From Puniceicoccaceae bacterium Marseille-Q1082 (GTDB lineage Bacteria > Verrucomicrobiota > Verrucomicrobiia > Opitutales > Intestinicryptomonadaceae), in the NCBI GenBank assembly GCA_904424815.1, contig CAJGBI010000001.1:671010-735009 (forward strand): a stretch of DNA of 64,000 bases. Direction: 5' to 3'. Positions 8,541 through 15,764 of this stretch are shown piece by piece. The translations under genes and the position numbers were made by a program. Position 1 is the stretch's first letter. Every line of letters begins with the position of its first letter. Under the pieces are notes generated by a model, which did not search any database, was not told the origin of the DNA, and saw only the letters and a list, made by a program, of their open reading frames with translations.

Positions 8541-9404
8541 CTACATTTTTATCGGCACATTTTGAGAGAGCACGGACGGACTCATTTCGTAGACGCCGAC
8601 TTTGGTCGCGGGGCCGCTCATCGTAATGGAGTAGTCTGGCGAGATTTTTATCGAGAGGTCTCCGCCCTCCATGTGGACCGTGATGTCGCCGTCGCAGAGC
8701 CCGAGCCTGTGCGCGACGGACGCCGCCGCGCTCGACGAGCTTCCCGAGGCTAGCGTGTAGCCCGCGCCGCGCTCCCATATCTCGATTTTGATGTTGTTTC
8801 GGTCGAGGACTTGCAGCAGCTGGACGTTCGTGCGGTTCGGGAAGAGCGAGGTCATGTTTTCGATGACGGGCCCGATTTCGCGCGCGAGCTTTTCGGAGAC
8901 TTCCCCCATCGGCAGAACGCAGTGGGGGTTTCCGACGGTGGCGCAGCAGTATTTGTATTTTTTCCCGCCGATTTCAAATTCCTCGTTTACGACCTCGCGC
9001 CCGGGGCCGGCGACGGGGATTTTTTCGGAGTCGAAACTCACCCGCCCCATGTCCACCGTGATGAAGTCGCCGCCTTTTGAGACGACGCATTTGACGACGC
9101 CGCCGAGGGTGTCGACTGTGAACGGGGCGTCTTCCGCGACCCTGCCGGTGTCGAAGAGATAGCGGGAGAATATCCGCAGGCCGTTGCCGCTCTTTTCCGC
9201 TTCGCTTGCGTCGGGGTTGAGTATGCGCAGCTTGAAATCCGCCTTGGGGGATTTTTCGGGGCCGTAGAGGATTCCGTCGGAGCCGAGGCCGAAATTGCGG
9301 TGGCAGATTTTTACTGCGTCGAGACCTTCGGGCATTTTGGGGCAGTCGGCGGGGTCGAGCACTAAATAGTCGTTTCCGAGGGCGTGGTATTTCGAGAATT
9401 TCAT
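8541..9404 (-). CDS. dapF: Diaminopimelate epimerase family protein lacking both catalytic cysteines
   Basis: 287 residues when started at MKFSKYHALGNDYLVLDP, the conserved DapF N terminus; upstream codons in the frame do not match the family. The whole two-domain DapF fold is covered, with NPDASEAEKSGNGLRIF, the GNPHCVLPM segment and the ERGAGYTLASGSSSSAA motif. In ordinary DapF the two catalytic bases are cysteines in CGNG and ACGTGA. Here both are serines (Ser72 and Ser220). I recall similar serine-type sequences annotated DapF in some other bacteria, but whether they epimerise LL-diaminopimelate is unclear to me. Expected role if active: meso-DAP for lysine and peptidoglycan. It is divergent from the biotin operon. 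Confidence 0.8.
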   Translation of the reverse strand: MKFSKYHALGNDYLVLDPADCPKMPEGLDAVKICHRNFGLGSDGILYGPEKSPKADFKLRILNPDASEAEKSGNGLRIFSRYLFDTGRVAEDAPFTVDTLGGVVKCVVSKGGDFITVDMGRVSFDSEKIPVAGPGREVVNEEFEIGGKKYKYCCATVGNPHCVLPMGEVSEKLAREIGPVIENMTSLFPNRTNVQLLQVLDRNNIKIEIWERGAGYTLASGSSSSAAASVAHRLGLCDGDITVHMEGGDLSIKISPDYSITMSGPATKVGVYEMSPSVLSQNVPIKM

Positions 9405-9562
9405 TGGATTTTTCCTGTTGGCGTTTCCGTTTTTTAAGCTGCGGATTTTCATTTCGCGCGCGCCGGATTTCAAGTTTTTTATGAGGGGCGGCAAATTTGG
9501 ATTAAATCCCGGCGGCGGCAAAAATTTTCGTTATCGTCCCATTACGGATTTTTTCTTTTGGC

Positions 9563-9589
9563 TTGAAAGAAAATCAATTTGCTTAGAAT
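9563..9589 (+). promoter_or_regulatory. Possible sigma70-type promoter of the biotin operon
   Basis: TTGAAA (9563-9568) and TAGAAT (9584-9589) separated by 15 bases, somewhat short but the best pair in the divergent region. It lies 35 bases before the chosen bioB start and, if real, would exclude the more upstream start codons. Inference only. Confidence 0.35.
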
Positions 9590-9623
9590 GGGGAGAATTG
9601 CGCTATCGTATTTGCGTTGCTCC

Positions 9624-10565
9624 ATGAAGGATAAAATTATAAACGGGCACGTTTTGGGGTGCGGCGAGGCCATTGGGCTTTGCCGCTCGCTTTCCGCGCG
9701 CGAACTCGGCGAGATGGCGGACGCCGTGAGGACGCATTTTCTCGGGCGCAGGGTTGACACTTGCTCCATAATGAACGCGCGTTCCGGAAGGTGTTCGGAG
9801 GATTGCAAGTGGTGCGCCCAATCGGCCCATTACAAAACCGGCTGCGGCGTATACGACTATTCCGACCCCGAGGAGGCTGTAAGGCATGCGGAAAATTCAA
9901 AGCGTTTGGGCATCGCGCGCTTTTCGCTCGTCACGAGCGGCCGTTCCATACCGGACGCCTGCATAGAAAAAATGTGCGGGTGTTTCCGCGCCTTGCGCAA
10001 AATCGGCGGAATCGGCTTGTGCGGGTCTTTCGGGCTGTTGACCGCCCCGCAGTTCGCTAGGCTGAGGGAGGCGGGAATGGAGAGGTTTCACTGCAATCTC
10101 GAAACGGCGCCTTCCAAATTTCCCGAGCTCTGCACGACGCACACGATAGCGGACAAAATCGCGGCCATCGAAGCCGCAAAAAGCGCCGGAATGTCGATTT
10201 GCTCCGGCGGAATAATCGGCATGGGCGAGACTATGGAGCAGCGCGTGGAGCTCGCCTGCAAGCTGCGCGAAATCGGCGTTGACTCCATACCAGTCAACAT
10301 CCTCCAGCCCATAAAAAACACCCCTCTCGAGGGCGCTGCGCCGCTTTCGCCTGAGGAAATCTTAAAGACTTTCGCGATTTTCAGGCTGATAAACCCGCGC
10401 GCGCACATAAGGTTCGCCGGCGGGAGGCTGTCTATAAGGGATTTTCAGGAAAAGGCTCTGCGCTCGGGCGTGAGCGCGATACTCATGGGCGACATGCTCA
10501 CGACGGTCGGGTCGGGCGTCGCCGACGACTTCGCGATGCTGCGGCGCATGGGATACGAATTTTAG
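9624..10565 (+). CDS. bioB: Biotin synthase
   Basis: 313 residues from ATG 9624; in-frame TTG 9579 and ATG 9588 lie upstream but fall in the likely promoter. It is a radical-SAM enzyme that inserts sulfur into dethiobiotin. The radical-SAM cluster ligands are in SGRCSEDCKWCAQSAHY (Cys57, Cys61, Cys64), and the family segments FHCNLETAPS, GGIIGMGETMEQR, PVNILQPIKNTPLEG and FAGGRLSIRD (split) are all present. Length is normal. It is the first gene of the biotin operon, with its stop one base before the bioA ATG. Confidence 0.96.
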   Translation: MKDKIINGHVLGCGEAIGLCRSLSARELGEMADAVRTHFLGRRVDTCSIMNARSGRCSEDCKWCAQSAHYKTGCGVYDYSDPEEAVRHAENSKRLGIARFSLVTSGRSIPDACIEKMCGCFRALRKIGGIGLCGSFGLLTAPQFARLREAGMERFHCNLETAPSKFPELCTTHTIADKIAAIEAAKSAGMSICSGGIIGMGETMEQRVELACKLREIGVDSIPVNILQPIKNTPLEGAAPLSPEEILKTFAIFRLINPRAHIRFAGGRLSIRDFQEKALRSGVSAILMGDMLTTVGSGVADDFAMLRRMGYEF

Positions 10566-10566
10566 C

Positions 10567-11856
10567 ATGGATCCAGCCGAAACAGTCCGGTACGACATGC
10601 GCCACGTCTGGCACCCGTACTCGTCGATGAAAAACCCGCCAGTTCCGCGCCTCGTGGAGTCGGCGGAGGGCGTGCGGCTGAGGCTCGCCGGCGGTGCGGA
10701 GCTGATAGACGGAATGTCGTCGTGGTGGGCGGTTGTGCACGGCTACAACAATCCGCACATAAACGCCGCGGTGCGCGCGCAGCTCTCCAAAATGAGCCAT
10801 GTGATGTTCGGGGGCCTTACGCACGAACCCGCCGTAACCCTCGCGCGCAGGCTTGTCGATATGACCCCCTCCGGGCTGCAAAGGGTGTTTTTTTGCGACT
10901 CGGGCTCGGTCGCGGTCGAGGTCGCGATGAAGATGTCGCTCCAGTATTGGCACGCGCTCGGAAGGCCGGAAAAGAACAAGTTCGCCTCCGCCCTCGGCGG
11001 ATACCACGGCGACACGTGGCACGCCATGAGCGTTTGCGACCCCGTTGGCGGAATGCACTCGATGTTTGCGGGGAGGCTGCCGGCAAGCTTTTTCGCCCCG
11101 CGCCCGGAGCCCGCTTTCGGCGCGGACTGGGATCCGTCGTCCTTCGCGGCGTTGGAGGGGATTTTGAGGGCGCATGCGGATGAGATCGCCGCGTTTGCGA
11201 TAGAACCGATAGTGCAGGGCGCGGGCGGAATGAGGTTTTACCACCCCGAATACCTGCGCCGCCTGCGCGCGCTTTGCGACGAGCTTTCCATACTGCTTGT
11301 TCTCGACGAAATCGCCACGGGCTTCGGCAGGAGCGGAAAGATGTTCGCGTGCGAATACGCGGGGATTGAGCCCGACATAATGTGCCTCGGCAAGGCGCTC
11401 ACGGGCGGGTACGTGAGCTTTGCGGCAACTCTCGCTTCCGACGCCGTGGCGGACGCGGTTTCGGAAGGGGTTCCGGGGCTTTTCATGCACGGGCCGACCT
11501 TTATGGGCAACCCCCTCGCGTGCGCCGCCGCCAACGCGAGCCTCGACCTGATCGGGCGCGGGGGGCTTTTGGAGCGCATACGCGAAATCGAAAAAATCCT
11601 CTCGGACGGCCTCGCCCCGCTGCGCGGCTCCGTGAAAGTCGCGGACGTGCGCGCGCTCGGCGCGATAGGGGTAGTGGAGCTTAAAAAGGCCGCGGATATG
11701 GAGAGGTTTCAGGACGCCCTCGCGAGGCGCGGGGTATGGCTGCGGCCGTTCGGCAGGCTGCTTTACACAATGCCGCCCTATGTGATAAGCGACGCCGACC
11801 TTAAAACCGTCGCGCGCGCGATGGTCGAAACCGTGGAGGAGTGCGCCCAGCCATGA
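10567..11856 (+). CDS. bioA: Adenosylmethionine-8-amino-7-oxononanoate aminotransferase
   Basis: 429 residues, a class III PLP aminotransferase that makes 7,8-diaminopelargonate (DAPA) with SAM as amino donor. HVWHPYSSM near the N terminus and WWAVVHGYNNP are the BioA-specific substrate loop sequences. DEIATGFGRSGKMFACEY precedes the PLP lysine, Lys276 in LGKALTGGY. Its ATG follows the bioB stop after one base, and its stop overlaps the bioF start (ATGA), so translation is coupled. Confidence 0.96.
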   Translation: MDPAETVRYDMRHVWHPYSSMKNPPVPRLVESAEGVRLRLAGGAELIDGMSSWWAVVHGYNNPHINAAVRAQLSKMSHVMFGGLTHEPAVTLARRLVDMTPSGLQRVFFCDSGSVAVEVAMKMSLQYWHALGRPEKNKFASALGGYHGDTWHAMSVCDPVGGMHSMFAGRLPASFFAPRPEPAFGADWDPSSFAALEGILRAHADEIAAFAIEPIVQGAGGMRFYHPEYLRRLRALCDELSILLVLDEIATGFGRSGKMFACEYAGIEPDIMCLGKALTGGYVSFAATLASDAVADAVSEGVPGLFMHGPTFMGNPLACAAANASLDLIGRGGLLERIREIEKILSDGLAPLRGSVKVADVRALGAIGVVELKKAADMERFQDALARRGVWLRPFGRLLYTMPPYVISDADLKTVARAMVETVEECAQP

Positions 11857-13034
11857 CGGACGCCGCGGCGGAAGACATTTTGCGGGGCTTGCGCGAAAGC
11901 GGGCTTTACCGCCGGCTCGTCCCCTCGAGCGTGCGCGGCGCGCGCGTGCTGTGCGAGGGCGGAGAATATGTCAATCTTGCCTCCAACGACTATCTCGGCA
12001 TTTCCGCCGACGCCGCTTTGCAGCGCGAGTTTTTATCGTCCCTTTCGGAATCGGACGGATTTCTGATGGGGGCGTTATCGTCGCGGCTTTTGGGCGGCGA
12101 CAACCCCGCGTTCGGTGAGCTTGAAAAATATCTTTCGGCGGCGTATTCGGAGGCGGCGGGCGCGGAGAGGGCCGCCCTTTGCTTCAACTGCGGCTACCAT
12201 GCGAACGCGGGAATTCTGCCCGCTTTGGCGGGCCCGCGCGACCTCGTGCTGTACGACAGGTTCTCCCACGCGAGCCTGATAGACTCCATCGGTTCGCTGC
12301 CGTGCAAATGGGCGCGCTTTCCCCACAACGACCTGGAAGCCCTGCGCCGGATTTTGAAATCGCGCCGCGCGGATTTCGACAGCGTATACATTGCCACCGA
12401 AAGCGTGTTCAGCATGGACGGCGACCGCGCCGATCTCCGCGGGCTCATCGAAATCAAGCGCGAGTTCGATTGCTCGCTGTACGTGGACGAGGCGCACGCG
12501 GTCGGCGTCTTCGGGGGCACGGGGCTCGGGCTGTGCGAAGAGCTCTCGGCGGCGGGCGGCGCGGATTTCATAATGTGCACCCTCGGCAAGGCGGCGGCTT
12601 CCGCCGGAGCGTACGTCGTCTGCTCGCCCGCGCACAGGAGGCTTTTGATAAACCGCTGCCGCACTTTCATTTTCACGACGGCCCTTCCGCCGATAAGCGT
12701 TTTGTGGACGCTGTTCATATTCAAAAAAATCCGCGGAATGTCGGAGCGGCGTGCGCGGCTCGGCAAAATTTCCGCGGAGCTAAGGGGAAGGCTCCGCGGG
12801 CTGAAAACGCTTGGCGACACCCAGATCGTCCCGGTCGTCCTCGGCTCAAACGAATCCGCCTCCGCCGCGGCGGAGGCTATGAAAAGGGCGGGGATATGGT
12901 CGCCGCCCGTAAGGCATCCTACGGTTCCGAAAAATTCGGCGCGCCTGCGCCTTTCGCTGAACGCCGCCCTGTCCGACTCCGATTTGTCGCTTGTAGCGGA
13001 CGCGCTGAACTCCTTTGCAGAGGGCGGAAAATGA
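11853..13034 (+). CDS. bioF: 8-amino-7-oxononanoate synthase
   Basis: 393 residues. A PLP-dependent alpha-oxoamine synthase that condenses pimeloyl-ACP with alanine. The family landmarks are NLASNDYLGI near the N terminus, GSRLLGG-like SSRLLGGDNP, FNCGYHAN, DEAHAVGVFGGTGLG and the PLP lysine, Lys246 in TLGKAAASAGAY. The ATG overlaps the bioA stop by four bases; a GTG four codons earlier is less likely. The end overlaps the next gene in the same ATGA manner. Confidence 0.95.
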   Translation: MTDAAAEDILRGLRESGLYRRLVPSSVRGARVLCEGGEYVNLASNDYLGISADAALQREFLSSLSESDGFLMGALSSRLLGGDNPAFGELEKYLSAAYSEAAGAERAALCFNCGYHANAGILPALAGPRDLVLYDRFSHASLIDSIGSLPCKWARFPHNDLEALRRILKSRRADFDSVYIATESVFSMDGDRADLRGLIEIKREFDCSLYVDEAHAVGVFGGTGLGLCEELSAAGGADFIMCTLGKAAASAGAYVVCSPAHRRLLINRCRTFIFTTALPPISVLWTLFIFKKIRGMSERRARLGKISAELRGRLRGLKTLGDTQIVPVVLGSNESASAAAEAMKRAGIWSPPVRHPTVPKNSARLRLSLNAALSDSDLSLVADALNSFAEGGK

Positions 13035-14425
13035 AGACTGCGTGGATAAGAAAGTCCGGCGCAAGGCGCGTTGTGGTATTTTTCTGCGGATTTGCGTGCG
13101 ACGCCGATTTCCTGCGGGAGTCCGACCTTCCGGACGGCTGCGACGCGGTTTCGGTGTACGACTACGCTTCTTTGGATTTTGACCTGGACGTTTCTGGGTA
13201 TCCGGAAATCGGGGTGGCGGCGTGGTCGTTCGGCGTGTGGGCGGCGGACCTTGTGTCCGAAAAGCTTTCGCGCGCCGACGCGCGCGCGGCCGTGTGCGGT
13301 TCGCCGTATCCGGTGGACGCGGAGCGGGGAATCCCCCCGAAAATATTTGAGGCCACCCTAAACTCTTTCGACGAGCGCGCCAAAGAGAAATTTTACCGCA
13401 GGGTATGCGGCGGCGCGCTGGGCGCGGACGGCTTGCGCCGCCTTTCAAAGCGCGGCGCGCGCGAGCTGCGGGCGGAGCTCGAATCGCTCGGGCGCGGTTT
13501 CTCGGAAATGCGCGCGCCAAAGCCGCGGTGGACGCTTTCGATAGCCGCGAAGTCCGACAGGATCTTTCCGGCGGAAAATCTCGCGAGGGCGTGGAAGAGG
13601 ACGCCGCCGATATTTTACGAGGGCGCGCATCTGGATATGCGCCTGATACGCCGCGCGCTCGTGCACGCCGCGCGCCCGTTCTCCAAAGTCGGGGGCGCTT
13701 TCGAGCGCAGCGCGGGTTCCTACGAGGAAAACGCGAAAGTGCAGGGCGAGGTCGCCAAGAGGCTCGCGTCTATGGTGATTTCGCGCGGGTTTCCGCGGGG
13801 GGAAAGGGTCTTGGAGATCGGCTGCGGAACGGGCTTTCTGACGCGCGAGCTCGCGCCGAAAATCTCGCCCTCCGTATGGTTTCTCAACGACCTTTCCGAA
13901 AAGATGTGCCTCATGGCCTCCCGCGGCGCCGGATGCAGGTGCGAGACCGTTTCGGGCGACATTTCGAAATGCGAAATCCCGGACGGGCTCGGGGGCGTAG
14001 TGTCGTCGTCGTCGATGCAGTGGATTCCCGATTTGCCGTCGCTTTTCGGGAGGCTCGCGGAGGCGTCCAAAAAGGGCGCTATGCTCGCGTTTTCGACATT
14101 CGGCCCGCGAAATTTCGAAGAGATAAAAATGCTCTGCGGAAATTCCCTCTACTATCCGGACGCCTTGGAGATACGCGACATGCTCGCGCGGGCGGGCTTC
14201 GAGTGCGAGAGGGTTGAGGAGTCCGTCAGCCGCGCGAATTTCGGCAGCCCGCGCGAGGTCATGAGGCACATCGCGCTCACGGGCGTGAACGGCCGCTTTT
14301 CCGCGTTTTGGACGCCCGCGAGGTTCAGGGAGTTTTCCGCGCGCTACCGCGCCGTCTTCGGGGATTCCGGCGGGGGCGTCGGGCTTACGTACAATCCGGT
14401 TTTCATAATAGCGCACAGGGTTTGA
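13031..14425 (+). CDS. BioG-BioC fusion: pimeloyl-ACP methyl ester esterase plus malonyl-ACP O-methyltransferase
   Basis: 464 residues in two parts. Residues 1 to about 215 match BioG (DUF452), a small alpha/beta hydrolase that frees pimeloyl-ACP from its methyl ester. Its nucleophile is Ser66 in AWSFGVW, with Asp176 (KSDRIFP) and His200 (EGAHLD) completing a likely triad. Residues about 225-464 match BioC, the SAM methyltransferase that disguises malonyl-ACP for fatty-acid synthase. They include ERSAGSYEENAKVQ, motif I LEIGCGTG (261-268) and a VSSSSMQWIPDL segment typical of BioC. The two enzymes open and close the same pathway segment, and fused forms are known from Bacteroidetes. The ATG overlaps the bioF stop; bioD starts one base after its TGA. 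Confidence 0.92.
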   Translation: MKTAWIRKSGARRVVVFFCGFACDADFLRESDLPDGCDAVSVYDYASLDFDLDVSGYPEIGVAAWSFGVWAADLVSEKLSRADARAAVCGSPYPVDAERGIPPKIFEATLNSFDERAKEKFYRRVCGGALGADGLRRLSKRGARELRAELESLGRGFSEMRAPKPRWTLSIAAKSDRIFPAENLARAWKRTPPIFYEGAHLDMRLIRRALVHAARPFSKVGGAFERSAGSYEENAKVQGEVAKRLASMVISRGFPRGERVLEIGCGTGFLTRELAPKISPSVWFLNDLSEKMCLMASRGAGCRCETVSGDISKCEIPDGLGGVVSSSSMQWIPDLPSLFGRLAEASKKGAMLAFSTFGPRNFEEIKMLCGNSLYYPDALEIRDMLARAGFECERVEESVSRANFGSPREVMRHIALTGVNGRFSAFWTPARFREFSARYRAVFGDSGGGVGLTYNPVFIIAHRV

Positions 14426-14426
14426 C

Positions 14427-15065
14427 ATGAAAGTTCTTTTTATAAGCGGAACGGATACGGGAATAGGCAAGACGGCCGCTACCGCGGCGCTCGCCAGAAA
14501 GCTCGCGGAGGCGGGGGAAAACCCCGTCACGCAGAAGCTCGTCCAGACGGGCTGCGAGGGCGTCAGCGAGGACATAATATCGCACCGCAAAATCATGGGT
14601 TCGGGACTGCTGCCCGAGGATCTCGACTTTACGACGTGCCCGTACGTCTTGAAATATCCGGCGTCTCCCCATCTGGCTTGCGCCATGGAGGGGGTTAAGA
14701 TCGACTTCGCGAAAATCGACGCCTGCACAAAGAGGCTTTCGGAAAAATATTCGAGCGTCCTGATAGAGGGAGTAGGCGGGCTAATGGTTCCGCTGGCGGA
14801 GGACTATCTCGTGGCGGATTTTGTGGCTGACAGAAACCTTCCCCTCGTTCTCGTCGTCCCGTCGCGGCTGGGCAGCCTCAGCCACGCCCTCCTGAATTTC
14901 GAAGTCTGCGAGCGCCGCGGCATATCCGTAGCCGGCGTGGTATACAACACTTTTCCCGCCGCCCCGAAAGAAATTGAAAACTCCACCCGCGACTATTTGA
15001 AAAGGCGGCTTTTTGCGTCGCATCCCTCCGCGTTTTTCGAGGAAATCGGCGAGATCAAATTTTAG
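14427..15065 (+). CDS. bioD: Dethiobiotin synthetase
   Basis: 212 residues. ATP-dependent enzyme that closes the ureido ring of DAPA with CO2. It begins with the P-loop GTDTGIGKT (8-16), followed by KLVQTGCEG and the second conserved element IEGVGGLMVPL. The C-terminal VVYNTFP segment fits the nucleotide-binding end of the family. It is the last recognisable biotin gene of the operon; the HAD phosphatase starts 4 bases downstream. Confidence 0.95.
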   Translation: MKVLFISGTDTGIGKTAATAALARKLAEAGENPVTQKLVQTGCEGVSEDIISHRKIMGSGLLPEDLDFTTCPYVLKYPASPHLACAMEGVKIDFAKIDACTKRLSEKYSSVLIEGVGGLMVPLAEDYLVADFVADRNLPLVLVVPSRLGSLSHALLNFEVCERRGISVAGVVYNTFPAAPKEIENSTRDYLKRRLFASHPSAFFEEIGEIKF

Positions 15066-15069
15066 ACGT

Positions 15070-15738
15070 ATGAAGACCTATAAAGCCGCTCTTTTCGACT
15101 TGGACGGAACGCTCGCCGACAATTACGCGGCGATACATTCGGCCCTCTCGGAATCCTTTTTGAAATACGGCGTTCCCGCTCCGACCTACGACGAGGTATT
15201 TAAGACCGTCGGGGGCTCCATATTGATTACGGCGCGCAAAATTCTCGCGGCGCACGGAAACGACGAGGCGCTCGCCCAGCCGGTGTGCGAGCATTATCTG
15301 AAAATTTTTCCCGACCGGATGTTCGACGGGCTGCGCCCAATGCCGTTCGCGCGCGAAATCGTGGCGGCCATCAAATCGCGCGGAATGAAAGCGGCATGCT
15401 TTACCAACAAGCAGCAGGAAGGCGCGGACGCGATTGTCGAAAAGCTCGGCTTCGAGCTCGACGCAGTCATCGGCACGTCGCTGCACTCCCCGCGCAAGCC
15501 CGAGCCCGCCTTTACAGAAAGGGCGCTCGGGATTCTCGGCGTTTCGGCCGGTTCCGCAGTGGGGGTGGGAGATTCCGAATACGACTATCTCGCGGCGCGC
15601 GGGGCGGGCGTGGATTCCGCGCTCGTCGCTACCGGCGCGGATTCCGCGCCGTCGCTCTCCGGAAGGTGCCCGGAATGCCTCGGGGTTTATGAAAATCTCG
15701 CAGACCTTGCGGCTGGCGTTTTTGGTATTGCCCTTTGA
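15070..15738 (+). CDS. HAD-superfamily phosphatase, phosphoglycolate phosphatase-like
   Basis: 222 residues from MKTYKAALFDLDGTLADNY. HAD motif I DLDGT lies at residues 10-14, motif II is the ACFTNKQQ threonine, motif III a lysine in SPRKPEP, and motif IV GVGDSEYD. A helical cap is inserted after motif I (subfamily IA). It resembles Gph, which removes 2-phosphoglycolate from DNA repair, but substrate is not certain. Lying between biotin genes and recD2 with almost no spacing, it probably shares their transcript. Confidence 0.88.
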   Translation: MKTYKAALFDLDGTLADNYAAIHSALSESFLKYGVPAPTYDEVFKTVGGSILITARKILAAHGNDEALAQPVCEHYLKIFPDRMFDGLRPMPFAREIVAAIKSRGMKAACFTNKQQEGADAIVEKLGFELDAVIGTSLHSPRKPEPAFTERALGILGVSAGSAVGVGDSEYDYLAARGAGVDSALVATGADSAPSLSGRCPECLGVYENLADLAAGVFGIAL

Positions 15739-15764
15739 GCCTCCCCGCCTATTCCTTTTTCTAC

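Noticed and set aside
7343-8626. 427-residue plus-strand open frame
   Set aside because: Lies entirely antisense to the GH20 gene with its clear catalytic motif; GC-rich codon bias keeps the opposite strand open.
12179-13030. Upstream extension of the BioG-BioC frame by 284 codons
   Set aside because: The stretch overlaps bioF in another frame, is Arg-rich shadow sequence, and the family N terminus MKTAWIRKSG begins at 13031 with an ATGA overlap.
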